5,966 nt of DNA from Bacteroidota bacterium. Its GTDB lineage: Bacteria; Bacteroidota; Bacteroidia; Bacteroidales; GCA-2748055. The DNA lies in contig JAUVIT010000138.1 of NCBI GenBank assembly GCA_030592605.1, positions 1 through 5,966 on the forward strand, in the 5' to 3' direction. The position numbers and the translations under genes are program-made. This document shows, piece by piece, positions 1 to 5,966 of this stretch. The stretch's first letter is position 1, and each line of letters begins with the position of its first letter. Below the pieces are notes generated by a model. The model made no database searches. It was not told the DNA's origin and saw only the letters and a list, made by a program, of their open reading frames with translations.

Positions 1-3000
1 GCCAGGGTGCTTTCCCGGTCTTCCGACTCATAGACCACCAGATCATCTCCCTCTGAATTGGCCGGGAAGATGCAATAAACAGCATTTGCAGTAAGCCATT
101 TTTCATGAATGATTTTTTGAAGCATCTCCCGGGCATCATCATAAAGCTTCCTGGCTTCGGTTCCGTAATCAGGGTGCTCAAAAATATCAGGGAATTTTCC
201 CCTTAGCTCCCAGGTGGTAAAAAAGAAGATCCAATTGATGTATTTGGATATCGTCTCTATGGGAAAGTCAGTGAGGCTTATCAGTCCGGTCTTTTCGGGA
301 AAAAAAATGTTATCAGATTTCCAGTCCAGCTTGAGAGCATTCTTTCTGGCCTCCTCCAGGGAGAGGTACTTAATATCTCTGCTTGCATCGGCATAAGAAT
401 CTCTTAGCTTTCTATACTCATCCCGAACCCCATTGATATAATTCTCCTGTTGGTGGGGCGACAATAGTGCACTAACCACAGCCACGCTCCGGGAAGCATC
501 TTTCACGTGGATTACGGCTTGGTCGTATGCGGGCTCTATTTTAACAGAAGTATGAATCTTGGAGGTGGTGGCTCCCCCGATGAGCAAGGGCTGTTTCATG
601 TTGCGACGCTTCATCTCTGAAGCCACATAGATCATTTCTTCCAGTGAGGGTGTAATTAATCCGGAGAGTCCCACAATATCCGCTTTTTGCTTTACAGCTT
701 CATCCAGGATCTTCTCGGTGCTCACCATCACACCAAGATCAATCACTTCATAATTATTGCACCCAAGTACCACTGCTACAATATTTTTACCAATGTCGTG
801 CACATCCCCTTTTACAGTGGCCATCAATATTTTTCCGGCAGAAGTACTTTCGCCGGAGTCTCCGCTGGCTTTCTCCTCTTCGATAAATGGGAGCAGGGTA
901 GCAACAGCACGCTTCATGACCCGGGCACTCTTGACCACCTGGGGCAGGAACATTTTTCCCTCCCCAAAAAGATCACCCACAACATTCATCCCGGCCATCA
1001 GCGGACCTTCAATAACCTTCAGACCCAGACCGTAGATCTTATGAGCCTCAAGTGCATCTGCTTCAACATGATCTGCGATTCCCTTTATCATGGCATGTTT
1101 TAGACGCTCTTCCACCGCTTCGTCCCGCCAGAGATCCTTTCGTTCCTCCACTTTCTCCACCTCTTCCAGGGTGGAAGAGTATTCGATAATCCGCTCTGTA
1201 GCATCGGGCCGGCGATTTAGTACCAGGTCCTCGGTGTATTCCAGAAATTCAGCCGGGATTTCATCATATACCTGGAGCATGCCGGGATTCACGATACCCA
1301 TATCGAGACCGGCCCGGATGGCATGGTAGAGGAAAACAGAGTGTATGGCTTCCCTGACCACATTGTTCCCCCTGAAGGCGAAGGAGAGGTTGCTTATACC
1401 TCCACTAACTCTGGCATAAGGCAGGTTTGCCTTGATCCACCGGGTGGTATTTATAAAGTCCACTGCATAATTATTATGCTCCTCAATACCTGTACCGATG
1501 GTCAGGACATTCGGATCAAAGACTATATCACCAGGTGGGAACTGGAGCTTTTCTGTAAGCAGTTTATAGGCTCTTTCACAGATTTCAATGCGTCTTTCAT
1601 AGCTGTCGGCCTGACCCTGTTCATCAAAGGCCATAACAATAACAGCGGCCCCGTAAGCTCTGATAAGGCGGGCATGTTCCAGGAATTGTTTCTCGCCTTC
1701 TTTCAGACTGATGGAGTTGACCATTGCCTTGCCCTGGATGCATTTCAGGCCTGTCTCTATGACTGCAAATTTAGAAGAGTCGATCATAAGAGGAACCTTG
1801 GAAATTTCAGGTTCAGCCAGCAAAAGATTCAGGAAGGTATGCATCTCATGCTCCGCATCCAACATGGCATCATCCAGGTTAATGTCCAGGATCTGTGCGC
1901 CATCTTCCACCTGTCTGCGAGCTATCTCAAGGGTCTCGTCATATTTTTTTTCACGGATCAGGCGAGCAAACTTCCGGCTTCCGGCCACATTGCATCGCTC
2001 CCCGATATTGATGAAATTGGATCCTTCAAAAGCAGTAAGGGCCTCCAGACCACTCAGGGTCAGTCCGGGTACAGCTGCGGCCGGCCGCCGGATCTTCACC
2101 TCCTCGGTCAGGGCTGCAAATGCCCTGATATGCTCAGGTGTGGTTCCGCAGCACCCTCCCACGATATTTACAAATCCGGAGTCGATAAATTCCTTGATCA
2201 GCTTCGACATATCTTCGGGCGATTCGTCATACTCCCCGAATTGGTTGGGTAAACCTGCATTGGGATGTACCGAAGTGAAAAAGCTTGACTTCTCTGCCAT
2301 TTCTTTCAGGTAGGGGCGTATCTCTTTGGCACCCAAGGAGCAGTTCAGACCAATGGAGAGTAGCTTCACATGACTCAGGGAGTGCATAAATGCCTCCAGG
2401 GTCTGTCCCGAAAGGGTTCGCCCGCTGGCATCGGTAATGGTTCCACTTACCATCACCGGAATATAAGTGCCGGCCGATTCCAGGTACTCTTCTATTCCCA
2501 TCAGGGCCGCTTTGGCATTTAATGTATCAAAAACAGTCTCCACCAACAGTAGGTCTGCACCTCCTTCCACCAGTCCTTTTACCTGTTCTTTATAGGCCTC
2601 TTTCATCTCATCGAAGGTGATGGCCCGCTTACCCGGATCATTTACATCAGGAGAAAGGGAGGTGGTTTTGTTGGTTGGACCAATAGAGCCTGCAACAAAC
2701 CTTGGTTTGTCTGGTGTAAGCTGACTGAAAGCAGTGGCGGCTTCTGCAGCTATCCGGGCCGATTCAAAGTTAATCTCATAAACCAGCGCTTCGGCCTGGT
2801 AATCGGCCTGGGAAATGGAAGTTGCATTAAAGGTGTTGGTTTCAATAATGTCCGATCCAGCCTCCAGGTAAGCCCTGTGGATCTCGCCGATCACATCAGG
2901 CCTGGTGAGTGAGAGCAAATCATTGTTACCTTTCAGATCACATGGATGGTGCTTAAAACGCTCTCCGCGATAGTCCTCTTCGCTGAGTTTATAGCGCTGG

Positions 3001-3083
3001 ATCATGGTACCCATGGCCCCATCCAGCAATAGGACACGTTCCTTCAACAGCCTGGCAATATCTTTCCCGCTTTTGTTTGTCAT
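1..3083 (-). CDS. metH: Cobalamin-dependent methionine synthase (5-methyltetrahydrofolate--homocysteine methyltransferase), 3' end cut by window edge
   Basis: MetH is a cytoplasmic enzyme that moves the methyl group of 5-methyltetrahydrofolate through enzyme-bound cobalamin to homocysteine, giving methionine. I translated the frame by hand from the ATG at 3083 and found no stop or frameshift down to base 1 (about 1027 codons; E. coli MetH has 1227). All modules are in order. The homocysteine domain has DGAMGTMIQ at 21-29 and the zinc ligands Cys248 (LNCSLGA) and Cys311-Cys312 (GGCCGTTP). The pterin domain starts near 357 ([16 protein letters not shown]). The helical cap begins near 657. The B12 domain carries DVHDIG with the cobalt ligand His762, and GLSGLITPS. 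The reactivation domain has [12 protein letters not shown] near 957 and PANSEGDD near 1006. The window ends before the conserved RPAPGYP AdoMet-binding segment. The start is fixed by an in-frame TAA at 3096-3098, five codons upstream. It lies 36 bp after metY with no terminator between them, so co-transcription is likely. Family assignment is essentially certain. Confidence 0.97.
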   Translation of the reverse strand, partial: MTNKSGKDIARLLKERVLLLDGAMGTMIQRYKLSEEDYRGERFKHHPCDLKGNNDLLSLTRPDVIGEIHRAYLEAGSDIIETNTFNATSISQADYQAEALVYEINFESARIAAEAATAFSQLTPDKPRFVAGSIGPTNKTTSLSPDVNDPGKRAITFDEMKEAYKEQVKGLVEGGADLLLVETVFDTLNAKAALMGIEEYLESAGTYIPVMVSGTITDASGRTLSGQTLEAFMHSLSHVKLLSIGLNCSLGAKEIRPYLKEMAEKSSFFTSVHPNAGLPNQFGEYDESPEDMSKLIKEFIDSGFVNIVGGCCGTTPEHIRAFAALTEEVKIRRPAAAVPGLTLSGLEALTAFEGSNFINIGERCNVAGSRKFARLIREKKYDETLEIARRQVEDGAQILDINLDDAMLDAEHEMHTFLNLLLAEPEISKVPLMIDSSKFAVIETGLKCIQGKAMVNSISLKEGEKQFLEHARLIRAYGAAVIVMAFDEQGQADSYERRIEICERAYKLLTEKLQFPPGDIVFDPNVLTIGTGIEEHNNYAVDFINTTRWIKANLPYARVSGGISNLSFAFRGNNVVREAIHSVFLYHAIRAGLDMGIVNPGMLQVYDEIPAEFLEYTEDLVLNRRPDATERIIEYSSTLEEVEKVEERKDLWRDEAVEERLKHAMIKGIADHVEADALEAHKIYGLGLKVIEGPLMAGMNVVGDLFGEGKMFLPQVVKSARVMKRAVATLLPFIEEEKASGDSGESTSAGKILMATVKGDVHDIGKNIVAVVLGCNNYEVIDLGVMVSTEKILDEAVKQKADIVGLSGLITPSLEEMIYVASEMKRRNMKQPLLIGGATTSKIHTSVKIEPAYDQAVIHVKDASRSVAVVSALLSPHQQENYINGVRDEYRKLRDSYADASRDIKYLSLEEARKNALKLDWKSDNIFFPEKTGLISLTDFPIETISKYINWIFFFTTWELRGKFPDIFEHPDYGTEARKLYDDAREMLQKIIHEKWLTANAVYCIFPANSEGDDLVVYESEDRESTL

Positions 3084-3090
3084 AGTACTG

Positions 3091-3098
3091 CAAAATTA
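3091..3098 (-). promoter_or_regulatory. Bacteroidota-type -7 box (TAATTTTG) just before metH
   Basis: Reading the minus strand, TAATTTTG matches the Bacteroidota housekeeping -7 consensus TAnnTTTG exactly and ends 7 nt before the metH ATG. A start site at the usual distance would fall on or next to that ATG, giving a leaderless or nearly leaderless metH transcript. I see no TTG-type -33 box at the proper spacing; that region is the metY stop and GTGGCAG. The match may therefore be chance or a weak internal promoter added to read-through from metY. Confidence 0.35.
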
Positions 3099-3119
3099 CG
3101 CATTTTTAGAGAGCTGCCA

Positions 3120-4490
<1,371 letters not shown>

Positions 4491-4510
<20 letters not shown>

Positions 4511-4556
4511 CCATTCCCATAGGCAGTAACAGACAGGTACTCGTACTTTTTTTCAT
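4491..4556 (-). CDS. Putative 21-residue leader peptide between the SAM riboswitch and metY
   Basis: The frame opens with ATG at 4556, 11 nt after the last base of riboswitch helix P1, and ends with TAA at 4491, 75 nt before the metY start. The peptide begins MKKSTSTCLLLP and continues MGMGRK before a short hydrophobic end. Met codons fall at positions 1, 13 and 15, so three of 21 residues are Met, far above usual Met frequency. The lead-in AAAATATTAAAGC is A/T-rich like other Bacteroidota start regions, and the AAA AAA after the ATG is typical of well-translated starts. The position suggests that the riboswitch could act on initiation here, with effects passed on to metY, or that translation of the Met codons reports methionine supply. 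I do not recognise the peptide as a named family; a chance ORF of this length is possible. Confidence 0.45.
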
Positions 4557-4567
4557 GCTTTAATATT

Positions 4568-4668
4568 TTGTTATTATCTCCCTTTCGGGTTAGGTTGTGG
4601 CACCTTCGCCTGGTGGCGGGTTGCCAGGGGATCAGTGAGCCTAATCTCTTACCCCTTCTAAATAACAA
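4568..4668 (-). ncRNA. SAM-I family (S-box) riboswitch
   Basis: The minus strand folds into the SAM-I four-way junction. P1 pairs UUGUUAUU (4661-4668) with AAUAACAA (4568-4575). P2a pairs GGGG (4652-4655) with CCCC (4627-4630); an asymmetric kink-turn-like internal loop (UAA opposite ACUGAU) follows; P2b pairs GAG with CUC. The P2 loop sequence UUAGG (4640-4644) is complementary to CCUAA (4590-4594) in J3/4, the diagnostic SAM-I pseudoknot. P3 holds the conserved GGCAACC and GGUGCCA segments that form most of the ligand site, with helix CGCC/GGCG. P4 is CCC-GAAA-GGG, followed by the conserved AGAUAA. It precedes metY-metH, a standard SAM-I regulon, and should lower their expression when SAM is high. 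No terminator hairpin with a U-tract directly follows, so the mechanism may be translational or act through the leader ORF. Identification rests on reading the motif, not on a covariance-model score. Confidence 0.88.
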
Positions 4669-4683
4669 TCGCAAAAATTGCGA
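4669..4683. repeat. Perfect 6-bp inverted repeat abutting the riboswitch 5' end
   Basis: The arms TCGCAA (4669-4674) and TTGCGA (4678-4683) are separated by three bases and end exactly where riboswitch helix P1 begins. The repeat overlaps the only plausible -7 box for the metY leader (4672-4679), so it could be an operator for a DNA-binding repressor, or just part of the promoter. Function is inferred from position only. Confidence 0.3.
4672..4679 (-). promoter_or_regulatory. Candidate -7 box for the metY-metH transcript (AATTTTTG)
   Basis: On the minus strand AATTTTTG differs from the Bacteroidota consensus TAnnTTTG only at the first base. A start site 5-7 nt downstream would fall near 4665-4667, almost exactly at the first base of riboswitch helix P1 (4668), where riboswitch transcripts often begin. 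No convincing TTG-type -33 box is seen; the nearest T-rich element, TTTA at 4694-4697, is too close. Treat as tentative. Confidence 0.3.
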
Positions 4684-4706
4684 ATTGATGGAATAAAGAT
4701 ATGCCT

Positions 4707-4742
4707 AAGCCAGACCACTGGCAAATGATCATGGTCCCGCTT
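4707..4742. terminator. Terminator-like hairpin between the outer-membrane protein gene and the metY leader
   Basis: AAGCGGGACCA (minus strand, 4732-4742) pairs with TGGTCTGGCTT (4707-4717) at 10 of 11 positions, one of them G-U, around a 14-nt loop; an alternative smaller hairpin GCCAG/CTGGC also exists. It lies about 70 nt after the stop of the DUF3078 gene and upstream of the riboswitch, where a terminator for that gene is expected. The tract after it on the minus strand is only moderately T-rich (CATATCTTTATT), while on the plus strand it is followed by CTTCTTTTTATTT, so the better terminator would act on plus-strand transcription. The rest of the gap toward the gene (4743-4813) shows nothing else recognisable. 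Confidence 0.35.
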
Positions 4743-4813
4743 CTTCTTTTTATTTAGATCAAATTACAGGAAGGCGCACGCAATCAAATACTTAGCTATA
4801 TGAGTAATTCAGA

Positions 4814-5710
4814 TTAAAAAGAGTAGGTGAGCCCAAGTCCAAAGAGCTCTTTAAACTGCACCTTCTCACTAAAGGTATCGTATTCACCATCGCCTGTGGT
4901 ATCCTCCCCAAACTTGATATCGTAATCATAGATCAGCTGGGTCAGTAAAGATGCCGAAAGGTATTCATTCACCTTAAAACTTAGCAGCAGATTCCAGTTG
5001 ACATCAACGTATTGTGGATGGTCCAGGTAGTTGGAAAAGAAATCGATTTTGGTATCCAGGGTCACATTTTTCAATATCTCCTTCTTGAATGTCATCTTAA
5101 TATATGCACCCAGCTCGCCCCTGGTTTTTTGTCCCGGATCAAGTCCGAAGGTGCCCTGATCAGAAAGATCTTCGTCTAATACAAAGGTGAATTTGGACGA
5201 GAGAGGAGAGAGGAAAAGAGAGAATACCTCTGAAGGTTTATAATCCATACCCAGGGAGAAGCTCAGATATCCTGGAGCCATAAAATTGGAGATCTTCAAG
5301 CGGTCATCCTCTCCGGGCCTGTCATAGCCTTCTGCAAACTGTGTGTTGAATCCTAGCAGAGCGGTATAAAACCACTTCTCTGTGGCTTTCAGTCCCAGTT
5401 TTGATGCAAAATCAATTTGGTCATCACTCTTGCGCATGGGATCATCGCCCTGTTTGATCAGGCCAAATCCCAGAATCAGTTTGTTTTCCCAGCTGGTTTT
5501 TTCAGTGGCATAGTTGGCAGACAGATTGATCAGGGCATTTCCTGAAAGACTGTTATCTCCCCCCGCAGCCCAGTTGGTAAGTGAAAGTTGCGATATGTTC
5601 AGGGAGGTGGTTCCGCTGAATTTCCAAAGTGTATCGGCATCTACCTCATCCTGTGCGTAGAATGTAAGGCTTGTCATAACGATCGATAGGATCAGTAATA
5701 TCTTTTTCAT
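4814..5710 (-). CDS. DUF3078 family outer-membrane beta-barrel protein
   Basis: The 298-residue product starts with a clear Sec signal peptide: MKK, a hydrophobic stretch to about residue 16, and probable cleavage after Ala19 in FYA-QDE. The mature part shows DUF3078 features: TLWKFSG near 27-33, NWAAGGDNSLSG at 46-57, NLSANY then TSWENKL at 72-78, DDQIDFASKLGLK near 96-108, and FNTQFAEGYD at 121-130. Alternating polar and hydrophobic segments run to a terminal aromatic (LGLTYSF), the usual end of a BAM-inserted barrel, so it should sit in the outer membrane. An acidic turn with GDGEYD (273-278) between two late strands may be a metal-binding or surface loop. The family's biochemical role is not established and I assign none. 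The ATG at 5710 has an A-rich lead (AACAAAACAACAAGC) and directly begins the signal peptide. It lies 39 bp after the upstream gene with no evident promoter, so the two are probably co-transcribed; no link to methionine metabolism is seen. Confidence 0.85.
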   Translation of the reverse strand: MKKILLILSIVMTSLTFYAQDEVDADTLWKFSGTTSLNISQLSLTNWAAGGDNSLSGNALINLSANYATEKTSWENKLILGFGLIKQGDDPMRKSDDQIDFASKLGLKATEKWFYTALLGFNTQFAEGYDRPGEDDRLKISNFMAPGYLSFSLGMDYKPSEVFSLFLSPLSSKFTFVLDEDLSDQGTFGLDPGQKTRGELGAYIKMTFKKEILKNVTLDTKIDFFSNYLDHPQYVDVNWNLLLSFKVNEYLSASLLTQLIYDYDIKFGEDTTGDGEYDTFSEKVQFKELFGLGLTYSF

Positions 5711-5749
5711 GCTTGTTGTTTTGTTAGCTTGCGCAATTGTTTATTGAAG

Positions 5750-5966
5750 TTAAAAATTCTCAGGGTTTTCTACAAAAAGTTTAAAGCGGTCCATATTCAA
5801 CATGGTATTGTGAATGAATGCATTTTTCATAAAGGGTACCATCAGCATCATGACACCCCCGAAACGGAAATAGTTTTCGGTTCGCCAAAGAGTTAGCCCC
5901 GGCTCCTTTTCCGTAAACCAGTTTTCAACTTCGTTGTACACTCCACGAGATTTGTAGCTCATATGA
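5750..5966 (-). CDS. C-terminal part of a probable SRPBCC (START/Bet v1-like) domain protein, cut by window edge
   Basis: About 72 residues are visible before the TAA at 5750. The frame is still open at the right edge (a His codon precedes the first visible Met at 5962), so that Met is probably internal rather than the start. The pattern fits the end of an SRPBCC domain, usually about 140-160 residues: a strand with the glycine turn KSRGVYNEVENWF, the strand EPGLTLWRTENYFRFGG, then a long amphipathic C-terminal helix with VPFMKNAF and NMDRFKLFVEN, where family members often have P-x-M-K and a late L-K-x-x-x-E. Such proteins bind small hydrophobic ligands in a deep pocket; no ligand or catalytic residue can be read from this fragment. 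The assignment is a fold-level guess from strand and helix pattern. It sits just upstream of the DUF3078 gene and probably shares its transcript. Confidence 0.6.
   Translation of the reverse strand, partial: HMSYKSRGVYNEVENWFTEKEPGLTLWRTENYFRFGGVMMLMVPFMKNAFIHNTMLNMDRFKLFVENPENF

Noticed and set aside
1323..2252. 309-codon plus-strand ORF opposite metH
   Set aside because: It lies wholly antisense to well-conserved metH pterin- and homocysteine-domain sequence, and its translation shows no family pattern; long antisense frames are common opposite such genes.
3084..3119. Possible cobalamin riboswitch before B12-dependent metH
   Set aside because: The gap is only 36 bp, far too short for a cobalamin riboswitch of about 200 nt, and no B12-box is visible.
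5729..5736. Perfect 8-bp palindrome TTGCGCAA in the 39-bp gap before the DUF3078 gene
   Set aside because: It is short and has no partner element. The resemblance to TTGCGA at 4678-4683 is limited to five bases and may be chance.
5750..5962. Reading the right-edge frame as a complete 70-residue protein starting at 5962
   Set aside because: The frame stays open upstream of that Met to the window edge, and the visible part resembles only the C-terminal half of an SRPBCC domain, so a truncated larger gene is more likely.

Overview
The window looks like a chromosomal segment of a member of the Bacteroidota. The signs are a DUF3078-type outer-membrane protein (a family essentially confined to that phylum), a signal peptide ending in Tyr-Ala-Gln, A-rich leaders without Shine-Dalgarno sequences, and a TAnnTTTG-type -7 box. 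Genus cannot be told from this piece. All convincing genes lie on the minus strand, so transcription runs from high to low coordinates.

Layout in the direction of transcription: (1) the C-terminal end of a probable SRPBCC-fold protein, cut by the right edge (5750-5966); (2) a complete DUF3078 outer-membrane beta-barrel protein, 39 bp downstream and probably in the same transcript (4814-5710); (3) a 398-bp regulatory interval (4416-4813) holding a terminator-like hairpin, a weak promoter candidate overlapping a 6-bp inverted repeat, a SAM-I-family riboswitch (4568-4668), a 21-codon leader ORF that starts 11 nt after the riboswitch (4491-4556), and a repeat-built pair of alternative hairpins overlapping the end of that ORF; (4) metY, O-acetylhomoserine sulfhydrylase (3120-4415); (5) metH, cobalamin-dependent methionine synthase, starting 36 bp after metY and running off the left edge (1-3083, about 1027 codons visible of an expected 1200 or more).

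The metY-metH pair makes a short route to methionine: MetY converts O-acetylhomoserine and sulfide to homocysteine, and MetH methylates homocysteine from methyltetrahydrofolate. S-adenosylmethionine, made from methionine, is the expected ligand of the riboswitch, giving end-product feedback on both genes. No cobalamin riboswitch is visible in front of metH.

The genes are ordinary; the metY leader is the part worth a second look. The reading frame nearest the riboswitch is not metY but a small ORF with two internal Met codons, and its end is built into two competing stem-loops. This suggests, but does not prove, a second control layer (attenuation or translational coupling) below the SAM switch.
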